From the NCBI GenBank assembly GCA_947489705.1, contig CANLEQ010000008.1, forward strand, positions 1 through 64,000: a stretch of DNA of 64,000 nucleotides, in the 5' to 3' direction. The position numbers and the translations under genes are program-made. Numbering within the stretch: the first letter of the stretch is position 1; every line of letters starts with the position of its first letter. Of this stretch, positions 26,675-35,467 are shown piece after piece. The notes below the pieces were generated by a model, which searched no databases, was not told the DNA's origin, and saw only the letters and a list, made by a program, of their open reading frames with translations. The DNA comes from an uncultured Paracoccaceae bacterium (GTDB lineage: Bacteria > Pseudomonadota > Alphaproteobacteria > Rhodobacterales > Rhodobacteraceae).

Positions 26675-26704
26675 GCCCGGGCGCGGTCCGTCCTGCGCCC
26701 GGGC
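26675..26704 (+). terminator. Stem-loop between TAXI binding protein and TRAP permease genes
   Basis: GCCCGGGCGC (26675-26684) pairs perfectly with GCGCCCGGGC (26695-26704) around a 10-nt loop, 10 bp past the stop. The trailing sequence ACATTT is only weakly T-rich, so it may act as a partial terminator or 3' stabiliser for the binding-protein message. Confidence 0.6.
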
Positions 26705-26888
26705 ACATTTCGCGCAAGCCCAATTTCAGGGCACAGCGCGTGCTCCGGTGCGGCGGCAACCTCCGATGTATCGCACAAATGCAACGCCACCGGCACATTT
26801 CGTTTTCCTCTTCCTGCCCCGGGCATTCCGGTTAAGTTTGTCTTAAGACATTCCCGGGCCCCGGGGATGCGGGAAAGAGGTGCGGCCA

Positions 26889-29519
26889 ATGACAGAAGAC
26901 CGATCGGGCAATCGCCAGTTTTCCGACGACGAACTGCAGGACCTGGTCGCCTCCTCGGATGCGGGCGCCCGGACGCCCGCGCAGCGTCCCGTCGCCTTGC
27001 TGATCGCCGGGCTGGCCCTGGCCTGGTCGCTCTTCCAGCTCTGGATCGCGCAGCCGCAGCTCTGGTTCGGGGCCTACCTGCCGGTGCTGAACTCCTCGCA
27101 GACGCGGCCCATCCACTTGGCCTTCGCGTTGGCGCTGGCCTATCTCTGCTATCCCGCCCTGAAGAACAGCCCGCGCGACCGGGTGCCGATCCTCGACTGG
27201 GTGCTCGGGATCGTGGCGACGTCGACCGCGCTATACATCTTCTGGTTCTCCGACTATCTGGCGCAGACCGCGCGGTCCGGCCTGCCCACCGACACGCAGA
27301 TCATCGTGGGCTCGGTCGGCATCGTCCTGCTGCTCGAGGCCTCGCGGCGCGCGCTGGGCCCGGCGCTCACCGTGGTCGGCGCGATCTTCCTCGCCTATGC
27401 CTATTTCGGCGAAGGCTGGCTCATTCCCGACCTCATCGCGCATGAGGGGCTGTCCTTCACCAGCCTCATCAACGCGCAATGGCTAGACACCCAGGGTGTC
27501 TTCGGCATTCCGCTCGGCGTCTCGACCGCCTTCGTGTTCCTCTTCGTGCTCTTCGGCTCGCTGCTCGACAAGGCGGGTGCCGGCAACTACTTCATCCAGC
27601 TCGCTTTTGCCGGGCTCGGCCATCTTCGCGGAGGCCCGGCCAAGGCGGCGGTCGTGGGCTCGGCCATGACCGGCCTCATCTCGGGTTCGTCCATCGCCAA
27701 CGTGGTCACCACCGGCACCTTCACCATCCCGCTGATGAAACGCGTGGGCTTCACCTCCGAACAGGCCGGATCGGTCGAGGTCGCAAGCTCGGTCAACGGC
27801 CAGATCATGCCGCCCGTCATGGGCGCCGCGGCCTTCCTGATGGTCGAGTTCATCGGAATCTCCTACGTGCAGGTCATCAAGCACGCCTTCATCCCGGCGG
27901 TGATCAGCTATATCGCGCTGGTCTACATCGTGCATCTCGAGGCCCTGAAAAAGGAGATGCCGGCACTCGGCAAGGGCGCCTCGCTCGGCCGGATGGCCCT
28001 CAATTTCGGCATCGGCTTCGCGGTCTTCGGTGCGGGGTTCACGGCGCTCATCTATCTCATCGCCGGCCTCAACGCGGTGCTGCCGCAACTGACGGCCCCG
28101 ATCGCGCTCGTCGCGCTGGGTGCGGTCTATGTCTATCTCGTCTACGTCGCCTCGCGGCAGACCGATCTTGAGATGGAGGATCCCAATGCCGAGATCGTCT
28201 CCCTGCCCGAGGTCGCGGATGTCTGGAAGACCGGCCTTCACTATATTCTGCCGATCCTGGTCCTCGTCTGGTTCCTGATGGTCGAACAGCAGAGCCCGGC
28301 CAAGTCCGCCTTCTACGCCACCTGCCTGATGCTGTTGATCATCGTCACCCAGAAACCGCTGAAGGCGATCTTCCGGCGCGGCGCCTCGGTCGGCGCCTCG
28401 CTGCGCGAGGGGGGCGTCGACCTGCTCGACGGGCTGATCGCGGGCGCGCGCAACATGATCGGCATCGGCGTGGCCACGGCCGCGGCCGGCATCATCGTGG
28501 CGACCGTCACCCGCACGCCCATCGGGACCGAGCTTGCCGCCCTCGTCGAACAGCTCTCGGGCGGCATCCTCATCGTCATGCTGGTGCTCGTCGGCCTCTT
28601 CAGCCTGGTGCTGGGGATGGGCCTGCCTACGACGGCCAACTACATCGTGGTCTCGTCGCTGATGGCGGGGGTGGTCGTGTCGCTCGGCGCGCAGGAAGGG
28701 CTGATCGTGCCGCTCATCGCGGCGCATCTCTTCGTGTTCTACTTCGGGATCATGGCCGACGTGACGCCGCCCGTGGGCCTCGCCTCCTTCGCGGCGGCGG
28801 CCGTCTCGGGGGGCGACCCGATCAAGACCGGCTTCACGGCGTTCTTCTATTCGCTCAGGACCGTCGCCCTGCCGTTCCTCTTCATCTACAACCCCACGTT
28901 GATCCTCTACGGCGTGGATCTGACCACGACGTCGGGCATCGCGCATGCGGCCTTCGTCTTCGTCGTCGCGACCTTCGCGATGCTGCTCTTCGCGGCCGCG
29001 ACGCAGGGCTATTTCCTGACCCGCTCGCGCTGGTTCGAATCGGTGGCGTTGCTCCTGGTGGCCTTCACGCTCTTCGTGCCGAATTTCTGGCTCAACCAGG
29101 TCTCCCCGCGCTTCGCGGACATTCCGCCCGGACAGTTCGAACAGGCGCTCGGTTCCGCCGAGGCCGGATCGCGCATCCGCATCCGCATCCAGGGGCCCGA
29201 TTTCGCCACCGGCAATCAGGCCGAGACCACCCTGCCGATCGATGTCGGCGAAGGCGACGCGGCCGCGCGGCTCGAGCAGACGGGCCTCATGTTCCGCCCC
29301 GGCACGGACGATGCCGCGCTGGAAGAGCCGATGTTCGGCTCGCCCATCCAGGAACAGCTGTCGAATTTCGACTTCTACGCCGACGACCCCGTGCGCATCA
29401 GCGAGGTGCTGGCCCCGCGCGAGCGGATGCCGGCACAGATCTTCTACCTGCCCGCGCTGCTGCTTCTGGGGCTTGTGATCATGCTGCAACGTCGTCGCCA
29501 GACGACGCCGGCATTCTGA
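26889..29519 (+). CDS. TRAP transporter fused permease (DctQM type) with DUF3394-like tail
   Basis: The 876-aa polytopic membrane protein joins a small DctQ-like part (about 40-190) to a large DctM part. The latter has the family motifs GLISGSSIANVVTTGTFTIPLMK, VEVASSVNGQIMPPVMGAAAFLM and LGMGLPTTANYIV. A C-terminal region after about 690 (ESVALLLVAFTLFVPNFWLN...) resembles DUF3394 found in these TAXI-type permeases. The ATG at 26889 follows GAAAGAGG; a GTG at 26880 is possible. It works with the upstream TAXI binding protein, driven by an ion gradient. Confidence 0.91.
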   Translation: MTEDRSGNRQFSDDELQDLVASSDAGARTPAQRPVALLIAGLALAWSLFQLWIAQPQLWFGAYLPVLNSSQTRPIHLAFALALAYLCYPALKNSPRDRVPILDWVLGIVATSTALYIFWFSDYLAQTARSGLPTDTQIIVGSVGIVLLLEASRRALGPALTVVGAIFLAYAYFGEGWLIPDLIAHEGLSFTSLINAQWLDTQGVFGIPLGVSTAFVFLFVLFGSLLDKAGAGNYFIQLAFAGLGHLRGGPAKAAVVGSAMTGLISGSSIANVVTTGTFTIPLMKRVGFTSEQAGSVEVASSVNGQIMPPVMGAAAFLMVEFIGISYVQVIKHAFIPAVISYIALVYIVHLEALKKEMPALGKGASLGRMALNFGIGFAVFGAGFTALIYLIAGLNAVLPQLTAPIALVALGAVYVYLVYVASRQTDLEMEDPNAEIVSLPEVADVWKTGLHYILPILVLVWFLMVEQQSPAKSAFYATCLMLLIIVTQKPLKAIFRRGASVGASLREGGVDLLDGLIAGARNMIGIGVATAAAGIIVATVTRTPIGTELAALVEQLSGGILIVMLVLVGLFSLVLGMGLPTTANYIVVSSLMAGVVVSLGAQEGLIVPLIAAHLFVFYFGIMADVTPPVGLASFAAAAVSGGDPIKTGFTAFFYSLRTVALPFLFIYNPTLILYGVDLTTTSGIAHAAFVFVVATFAMLLFAAATQGYFLTRSRWFESVALLLVAFTLFVPNFWLNQVSPRFADIPPGQFEQALGSAEAGSRIRIRIQGPDFATGNQAETTLPIDVGEGDAAARLEQTGLMFRPGTDDAALEEPMFGSPIQEQLSNFDFYADDPVRISEVLAPRERMPAQIFYLPALLLLGLVIMLQRRRQTTPAF

Positions 29520-29529
29520 GGGGACCGCC

Positions 29530-29952
29530 ATGCCCGAGACGATCCTGCTGCCCATCGACCTGTCGTCGCCGCCGTCGTGGGAACGCGCCCTGCCGCGTGC
29601 GCTCGCCCTCGTGGACGGGGGCGTGCTGCACGTCCTCACGGTCATCCCGAATTTCGGGGCCTCGATGGTCGGCAACTTCTTCGACGAGGGCTGGATGGAG
29701 CGCGCGCTCCACGAGGTCGGCGAAAAGCTGACCGCCTGGGTGAACGCGCATATCCCCGACGCGCAGGAAGTGCACCCGCACGTGGTCCACGGCCGGATCT
29801 ACGACGAGATCATCCGCGCGGCCGACAGGCTCGAGGCGGGCACGATCGTCCTGGGCGCGCCGCCGGCGGACGTCACCGACTATCTGCTCGGCCCCAACGC
29901 CGCCCGCGTCGTGCGCCATTCCCGAAAGTCGGTCTTCGTGGTGCGCGACTAG
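29530..29952 (+). CDS. Universal stress protein (UspA family) of the TRAP operon
   Basis: The 140-aa protein starts with PETILLPIDLSSP and has the ATP-binding signature GAPPADVTDYLLGPNAARVVRHSRKSVFVVRD (G-2x-G-9x-G-like). It begins 10 bp after the TRAP permease gene with GAGGGGACC upstream. Usp proteins encoded with TRAP transporters (such as TeaD of Halomonas) can modulate transport, so regulation of this transporter is a reasonable inference. The stop overlaps by four bases the stop of the convergent Lrp-like gene. Confidence 0.88.
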   Translation: MPETILLPIDLSSPPSWERALPRALALVDGGVLHVLTVIPNFGASMVGNFFDEGWMERALHEVGEKLTAWVNAHIPDAQEVHPHVVHGRIYDEIIRAADRLEAGTIVLGAPPADVTDYLLGPNAARVVRHSRKSVFVVRD

Positions 29953-30185
29953 AACGCCCGGAACGTCAGCGTGGTCAGCGTCCGCTCGATTCCATCGATG
30001 CCCTGAAGCTCGTCGTTGATGAACTTGCCGATATCGCGATCCTCGGGGATGTAGAGCTTGAGCAGAAGCTCGTAGGCACCCGAGGTCGAATAGAGCTCGG
30101 AATGGATCTCCCGCAGGGCGATCTCGTCGGCGACGGCATATGTGGTGCCGGGGCGGCAGCGGATCTGGACAAAGACGCATTGCAT
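29949..30185 (-). CDS. Stand-alone Lrp/AsnC ligand-binding (RAM) domain protein
   Basis: This 78-aa protein covers only the effector-binding domain of Lrp/AsnC regulators (MQCVFVQIRCRPGTTYAVADEI ... SGAYELLLKLYIPEDRDIGKFINDELQGIDGIERTLTTLTFRAF) with no DNA-binding helix-turn-helix. Such proteins form oligomers and bind amino acids, sometimes modulating full-length Lrp proteins. It is transcribed away from the SDR/aminotransferase pair across a 117-bp gap. The role is unknown beyond the fold. Confidence 0.82.
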   Translation of the reverse strand: MQCVFVQIRCRPGTTYAVADEIALREIHSELYSTSGAYELLLKLYIPEDRDIGKFINDELQGIDGIERTLTTLTFRAF

Positions 30186-30302
30186 GGCGGCACTCCTGAC
30201 AGGCTGGCCGATTTGATCATTCCGCATCCGAAAGAACCAGCCCCCTTTCCCTGACGGTCGAGTTGCGTCAAGAACGGTATACCAAAAGGGGAGGCATCGA
30301 AG

Positions 30303-31046
30303 ATGGCGACATACGATTTCAGCGGTCAATCCGCGATCATCACCGGCGGCGCGCAGGGCATCGGCCTTGCCGTGGCCGAACATCTGGCCCGCGACGGCGC
30401 GCGCGTGGCGCTCTGGGACCGCGACGAGGCGCTGGCGCAGGAAAGCGCGGCGAAGTTCGAGGGCGCGGTCGCCTGCGGTGTCGACATCGCCGACTGGGAC
30501 AGCGTGCAGGCCGCGATGGCCAAGACGACCGACGCGCTCGGCCCGGTCTCGATCTGCGTGAACTCCGCCGGCGTGGCTGGCAGCAACGCGCCTGTCGTGG
30601 ATTACGACGTCGCGGAATTCCAGCAGATCGTGAACATCAACCTGATGGGCACCTTCCACGTCAACCGCGCGGTTGCGCCCGGAATGCGCGAGGCCGGGTA
30701 CGGCCGCATCGTCAACATCGCCTCCATCGCCGGCAAGGAAGGCAATCCCAAAGCCAGCGCCTATTCCGCATCCAAGGCCGGCGTCATCGGCCTGACGAAG
30801 TCGCTCGGCAAGGAATTGTCGGACATGGATATCGCGGTCAATTGCGTGACGCCCGCCGCCGCACGGACCCGGATCTTCGACCAGATGAGCCAGGAGCATA
30901 TCGACTACATGCTGTCGAAGATCCCGCGTGGCCGGTTCCTCGAACTGGGTGAGGCGGCCAGCATGATCGCCTTCCTCTGCTCGCGCGAGAACAGCTTCAC
31001 GACCGGCGCCGTCTTCGACCTGTCGGGCGGCCGGGCGACCTACTGA
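30303..31046 (+). CDS. SDR-family oxidoreductase
   Basis: The 247-aa classical short-chain dehydrogenase has cofactor motif TGGAQGIG (about 15-22), NSAG at about 87-90, the catalytic Ser in NIASIAGKEG and YSASK (Tyr and Lys). Asp at the end of beta2 (ALWDRDE) suggests NAD(H) preference. The sequence is closest in style to sugar-acid or 3-oxoacyl reductases; the substrate is not known. It overlaps the following aminotransferase gene by one base (TGATG), so the two enzymes probably serve one pathway. Confidence 0.88.
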   Translation: MATYDFSGQSAIITGGAQGIGLAVAEHLARDGARVALWDRDEALAQESAAKFEGAVACGVDIADWDSVQAAMAKTTDALGPVSICVNSAGVAGSNAPVVDYDVAEFQQIVNINLMGTFHVNRAVAPGMREAGYGRIVNIASIAGKEGNPKASAYSASKAGVIGLTKSLGKELSDMDIAVNCVTPAAARTRIFDQMSQEHIDYMLSKIPRGRFLELGEAASMIAFLCSRENSFTTGAVFDLSGGRATY

Positions 31047-32281
31047 TGGCCTTCATCCCCGATTTCGCCCCGTCGCTGTCCCGGCTCGGGACCGAATCGG
31101 CGTTCGAGGTCCTGGCCCGTGCCGCACGCATGCAGGGCCAGGGCCACGACGTCATCAATCTCGGGATCGGGCAGCCGGACTTCCAGACGCCCGATCACAT
31201 CGTCGAGGCGGCGCGAAAGGCGCTGGCCGACGGCGCGCATGGCTACACGCCCGCCAACGGCCTGCCCGCCCTGCGCGAGGCGGTCGCGGACGATCTTGGG
31301 GCGAGGTACGGACTTTCGGGCGACAACGCGGTCGATCCCGACCACGTCGTGGTCGTGCCGGGCGGCAAGCCGACGATGTTCTTCGCCTGCCTCATGTTCG
31401 GACGGCCGGGGGTGGAAATCCTCTATCCCAATCCCGGCTTTCCGATCTACGAATCGGTGATCCGCTATACCGGCGCCACGCCCGTTCCCATCGCGCTCGA
31501 GGAATCGAACGGTTTCGCATTCGACGCCGACACCGTTCTGGGCCAGATCACGGATGCCACGCGGCTGATCATCATCAACTCTCCGGCCAACCCGACCGGC
31601 GGGGTGACGCCGAAGGCCGAGATCGACAAGCTGGTCGCGGGGCTGGTCGAGCATCCGCATGTCGCGATCCTGAGCGACGAGATCTATTCGCGCATGCTCT
31701 ACGGCGGACGCGAGCATGTCTCCCTGCTGAGCTATCCCGAGATCCGCGACCGCCTCATCGTGCTTGACGGCTGGTCCAAGACCTATGCCATGACGGGCTG
31801 GCGGCTGGGCTTCGCGATCTGGCCGCACAGCATGGTCGACCACGCCACGCGGCTTTGCATCAACGATCATTCCTGCGTCAACGCGGCGACGCAACATGCC
31901 GGCATCGCGGCGCTGACGGGTCCGCAGGATGCGGTGGACCGCATGGTCGCGAAATTCGACGCGCGGCGCGAGGCCATCGTGGAGTGGCTGAACGGGCTTC
32001 CGGGGATGAGTTGCGCCGATCCGGGCGGCGCGTTCTATGCGTTCCCGAACATTTCCGGCACGGGAATGAACGCCCGCGCCCTGCAGGATCTGCTGCTGAA
32101 CGAGGCGCATGTCGCCACGGTGGCGGGGACGTCCTTCGGGGTCCACGGCGAGGGGTATCTGCGGTTTTCCTACGCCAATTCGATGGAGAACATCGAAGAG
32201 GCGATCGATCGCATCCGCAAGCTCCTCGCGCGCAGGGCCGATGCGACGACGTCGCAACACGCCCCCGCCTCAGGTGGCTGA
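31046..32281 (+). CDS. PLP-dependent class I/II aminotransferase
   Basis: The 411-aa fold-type I enzyme has NLGIGQPDFQTP at the substrate-binding N-terminus, NSPANPTGG with the cofactor-contacting Asn, and DEIYSRM with the pyridine-N Asp. The Schiff-base Lys is in DGWSKTYAMTGWRLG, and RFSYANS holds the carboxylate-binding Arg. It resembles aspartate/aromatic-type aminotransferases. Coupling to the SDR gene suggests a joint catabolic or biosynthetic step, which cannot be named from sequence. Confidence 0.9.
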   Translation: MAFIPDFAPSLSRLGTESAFEVLARAARMQGQGHDVINLGIGQPDFQTPDHIVEAARKALADGAHGYTPANGLPALREAVADDLGARYGLSGDNAVDPDHVVVVPGGKPTMFFACLMFGRPGVEILYPNPGFPIYESVIRYTGATPVPIALEESNGFAFDADTVLGQITDATRLIIINSPANPTGGVTPKAEIDKLVAGLVEHPHVAILSDEIYSRMLYGGREHVSLLSYPEIRDRLIVLDGWSKTYAMTGWRLGFAIWPHSMVDHATRLCINDHSCVNAATQHAGIAALTGPQDAVDRMVAKFDARREAIVEWLNGLPGMSCADPGGAFYAFPNISGTGMNARALQDLLLNEAHVATVAGTSFGVHGEGYLRFSYANSMENIEEAIDRIRKLLARRADATTSQHAPASGG

Positions 32282-32289
32282 GCGGGGCT

Positions 32290-32532
32290 TCAGGCGCCCT
32301 TTTCCATCGCGTCGAGACGGGCCTTCAACGCCTCGTTCTCCTCGCGGGCCTTCTGCGCCATCGCGCGGACCGCATCGAACTCCTCGCGGGTGACGAAGTC
32401 CCGATCCGCGAGGAACCGGTCCACCATCCCCTTGAACGCGGTTTCCGCCTCGTCGCGCGCGCCCTGCGCCACGCCCATCGCGTTGGTCATCAGCTGGCTG
32501 AAATCGTCGAACATCTTGTTGCGGGTCTGCAT
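32290..32532 (-). CDS. ubiK: Ubiquinone biosynthesis accessory factor UbiK (BMFP family)
   Basis: This 80-aa protein reads MQTRNKMFDDFSQLMTNAMGVAQGARDEAE, followed by FLADRDFVTREEFDAVRAMAQKAREENEALKARLDAMEK. That is the N-terminal amphipathic helix plus C-terminal coiled coil of the YqiC/UbiK family. In E. coli UbiK aids aerobic ubiquinone synthesis with UbiJ and binds lipid. It is divergent from lgt, 101 bp apart. Confidence 0.88.
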   Translation of the reverse strand: MQTRNKMFDDFSQLMTNAMGVAQGARDEAETAFKGMVDRFLADRDFVTREEFDAVRAMAQKAREENEALKARLDAMEKGA

Positions 32533-32633
32533 GGTCTGGCGATCCTCTCGAACGGTTGTTTCAAACTATATGGCTGCGGCTTGCGCAATTCTCAAGGTTG
32601 ACACCGGGCCGGGCTCGGGTCTTGTGGCGGACC

Positions 32634-33518
32634 ATGATTTTCGCGATCCCCTTCCCCGACATCTCTCCCGAGATCTTCGCGATCGAGATCGGGCAGTTCT
32701 CGTTCGCGCTCAGGTGGTACGCGCTCGCCTACGTGGTCGGGATCCTGCTGGGATGGCGGCTGGCCGTGCTGGCGCTGCGCCGCGACCGCCTCTGGCCCGG
32801 CCTCAAGAAACCCTTCGATCCCGCCAAAGCCGAGGACCTGATCACCGCCGTCATCCTGGGGATCCTGCTGGGCGGACGGCTCGGCTTCGTGTTCTTCTAC
32901 CAGCCGGGCTATTACCTGTCGCACCCGGCCCAGATTCCGATGATCTGGCAGGGCGGCATGTCGTTTCACGGGGGCATGCTCGGGATGGCGTCGGGTGCGC
33001 TCTGGTTCGCGTGGAAGCACAAGGTCCGCGTGCTCACCATCCTCGATCTCATGGCGCTCGGAACCCCGCCGGGGCTGCTCCTGGGGCGGATCGCCAACTT
33101 CATCAACGCCGAGCTCTGGGGGCGGCCCACCGACCTTCCGTGGGGCGTGATCTTTCCGGGCGAGGCCGCCCAGGATTGCGCCGGTGTCGCGGGGCTCTGC
33201 GCCCGCCACCCGTCGCAGCTCTACGAGGCGGGGCTCGAGGGGATCGTGCTCGGCGCCCTCGTCATCTTCGTGGTCTTCGCGCGGGCCTGGACCCGCCGCC
33301 CCGGCCAGGTGACGGGCCTCTTCCTCGTAGGCTACGGCGCGGCCCGGATCTTCGTGGAATTCTTCCGGCAGGCCGACGCCCAGTTCATCGCGCCCGACAA
33401 TCCGATGGGATACGTGGTGCAGATCGGCGCCGCGGGCCTCAGCATGGGCCAGCTCCTGTCGCTTCCCATGGTGGCGTTGGGGCTCGCCTTCATCCTGCGC
33501 GCCCGGTCTCGGCCATGA
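32634..33518 (+). CDS. lgt: Phosphatidylglycerol--prolipoprotein diacylglyceryl transferase
   Basis: It attaches diacylglycerol to the lipobox Cys of prolipoproteins in the inner membrane; several lipoprotein genes in this window depend on it. The 294-aa polytopic protein has MSFHGGMLG with the essential His, and the Lgt signature GRIANFINAELWGRPTDLPWGVIFP. HPSQLYEAGLEG and the late YGAARIFVEFFRQAD follow. The ATG at 32634 gives the usual N-terminus; a longer frame from 32556 is not supported. It overlaps the next gene by four bases. Confidence 0.96.
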   Translation: MIFAIPFPDISPEIFAIEIGQFSFALRWYALAYVVGILLGWRLAVLALRRDRLWPGLKKPFDPAKAEDLITAVILGILLGGRLGFVFFYQPGYYLSHPAQIPMIWQGGMSFHGGMLGMASGALWFAWKHKVRVLTILDLMALGTPPGLLLGRIANFINAELWGRPTDLPWGVIFPGEAAQDCAGVAGLCARHPSQLYEAGLEGIVLGALVIFVVFARAWTRRPGQVTGLFLVGYGAARIFVEFFRQADAQFIAPDNPMGYVVQIGAAGLSMGQLLSLPMVALGLAFILRARSRP

Positions 33519-34585
33519 CCCCGCTCGGCGAGATCCTGATCCGTCAGATCCGCGCCACCGGCCCGATCACGGTGGCCGACTACATGAGCACCTGCCTCAT
33601 GCATCCCGAGCACGGCTATTACACCACGCAAACCCCCTTCGGTGCCGAAGGCGACTTCGTCACCGCGCCCGAGATCAGCCAGATGTTCGGCGAGCTCGTC
33701 GGCCTCGCACTGGCGCAGAGCTGGCTCGACCGCGGCGCGCCCGCCCCCTTCGCGCTGGTCGAGCTCGGCCCCGGTCGAGGCACCCTGATGGCCGACGCGC
33801 TGCGCGCCACGCGCGCCGTGACCGGATTTCACGACGCGATGGAACTGATCCTGGTCGAGCCGTCCGCGCCCCTGCGCGAGATGCAGGCGCGGACGCTCGG
33901 GGATCACGACCCGCGCTGGGTGGCAACGATTGCGGAGCTGCCGCAGATGCCGGTCTTCCTCGTGGCCAACGAACTCTTCGACGCGCTTCCCGTCCGGCAA
34001 TTCCTGCGCGACGGCGATCTCTGGCGCGAGAGGCTGGTGGCGGTGAGGGACGACGCGCTGGCCTTCGCGCTGTCGGATGCGGTGCCGCTGGCTGATCTGG
34101 CGCCTCGCCTCGCCGACACCGCGCAGGGCGACATGGTCGAGACCTGCGGGCCCGCCACGTCCCTCGCCGCCGGGATCGGAGAGCATATCGCGGCCCATGG
34201 CGGCGTCGCCCTGATCGTCGATTACGGCGATGCGGTATCGCTTGGCGATACGTTCCAGGCGGTGCGGGCCCACCGGAAGGTCCCGGTGCTGGCCGATCCC
34301 GGCCGCGCCGATCTGACCGCGCATGTGGATTTCGGCGCACTGGCCCGCGCCGCCCCGTGCGACGCGGCGCCGCTGGTGCCGCAGGGCGTCTGGCTGGAAC
34401 GGCTCGGGATCACGGCTCGGGCCCGCGCGCTCGCCCGCGATCTCGCGGGCCCCGCCCTCGACACCCATGTGGCGGCGCATCGGCGGTTGACGCATCCCGA
34501 GGAAATGGGACAATCGTTCAAAGTTCTGGCGCTGCACGACCCTGTCGGACCTCCGCCCGGGGTGGCGACCGAAAGCGGGACCTAA
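33515..34585 (+). CDS. NDUFAF7/MidA-like SAM-dependent methyltransferase
   Basis: The 356-aa protein of the COG1565 family has the start HPEHGYYTTQTPFGAEGDFVTAPEISQMFGEL, the SAM-binding motif LVELGPGRGTLMADALR, VANELFDALPVRQF and DYGDA. Mitochondrial NDUFAF7 dimethylates an arginine of complex I subunit NDUFS2; bacterial homologues are thought to be related, but the target is unproven. ATG 33515 overlaps the lgt stop, and its own TAA overlaps the pgeF ATG (TAATG), so lgt-methyltransferase-pgeF form one translationally coupled run. Confidence 0.88.
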   Translation: MTPLGEILIRQIRATGPITVADYMSTCLMHPEHGYYTTQTPFGAEGDFVTAPEISQMFGELVGLALAQSWLDRGAPAPFALVELGPGRGTLMADALRATRAVTGFHDAMELILVEPSAPLREMQARTLGDHDPRWVATIAELPQMPVFLVANELFDALPVRQFLRDGDLWRERLVAVRDDALAFALSDAVPLADLAPRLADTAQGDMVETCGPATSLAAGIGEHIAAHGGVALIVDYGDAVSLGDTFQAVRAHRKVPVLADPGRADLTAHVDFGALARAAPCDAAPLVPQGVWLERLGITARARALARDLAGPALDTHVAAHRRLTHPEEMGQSFKVLALHDPVGPPPGVATESGT

Positions 34586-35340
34586 TGCTCGAAATCCTGA
34601 CCTCCGACATATTGCAGCCGTTCCCCCACGGCTTCTTCACCCGGCGCGGCGGGGCCTCCTCCGGCGTTTTCGCGGGGCTGAATTGCGGGTATGGCTCGTC
34701 GGATCAGAACGATATCGTGCGGATCAACCGCGACCGCGTGGCGGAGGCCGTCGACGTGCCCCCAACCGCGCTGCACGGCGTGAACCAGGTCCATTCCGCG
34801 GATGTCGTGACGCTCGACGATCAGCCCCCCGCCACCCTTCCGCGGGCCGACGCGATGGTGACGCGGCGTCCGGGCCGCGCCCTGGGCATCCTGACCGCCG
34901 ATTGCATGCCCGTCCTTCTGGCCGATGCCGAGGCCGGCGTGATCGGGGCGGCGCATGCGGGATGGCGCGGCGCGCTCTCGGGCGTGATCGAGGCCACGAT
35001 CGACGCGATGGACGCCCTCGGGGCCGATCGCTGCAACATCTGCGCCGCGATCGGACCGTGCATCTCGCAATCGGCCTACGAGGTGGGACCCGAGATGATG
35101 GACGAGATCGCCGGCGACGATCCCGACGCCACCCGATATTTCGCGCAAGGCCACGGCGACCGGCTGCATTTCGACCTCGCCGGATACGGGCTTCACCGCT
35201 TGCGCAATGCGGGTGTGGGGGCGGCGGAATGGCTGCGTCACTGCACCTATTCCGACGAGGCGCGGTTCTATTCCTATCGCCGCTCGGTGCATCGTCGCGA
35301 GGCGGATTACGGGCGCCTGATCGCGGTGATCCGCATGTGA
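34585..35340 (+). CDS. pgeF: Peptidoglycan editing factor PgeF (YfiH/laccase-domain family)
   Basis: The 251-aa protein has the family signatures HGFFTRRGGASSGVFAGLNCG, HGVNQVHSADVV (His), LTADCMPVLLAD (Cys), GAAHAGWRGAL (His) and GPCISQSAYEVG. PgeF removes misincorporated L-Ser at position 1 of murein stem peptides; older annotations call it polyphenol oxidase. The ATG overlaps the upstream TAA. The neighbour order lgt-methyltransferase-pgeF recurs in Rhodobacterales. Confidence 0.92.
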   Translation: MLEILTSDILQPFPHGFFTRRGGASSGVFAGLNCGYGSSDQNDIVRINRDRVAEAVDVPPTALHGVNQVHSADVVTLDDQPPATLPRADAMVTRRPGRALGILTADCMPVLLADAEAGVIGAAHAGWRGALSGVIEATIDAMDALGADRCNICAAIGPCISQSAYEVGPEMMDEIAGDDPDATRYFAQGHGDRLHFDLAGYGLHRLRNAGVGAAEWLRHCTYSDEARFYSYRRSVHRREADYGRLIAVIRM

Positions 35341-35467
35341 GCCCGGCAGTCTTCGCGGCATCGTCTCACTGCCGCCGCAGACTTGCCGCAATCGCCCCGC
35401 AGGATCGAGCGCACGAAACCCGCATCGCCGTCCGACGCGGCGGACGCACCCCGAGAGGAGACGCATC

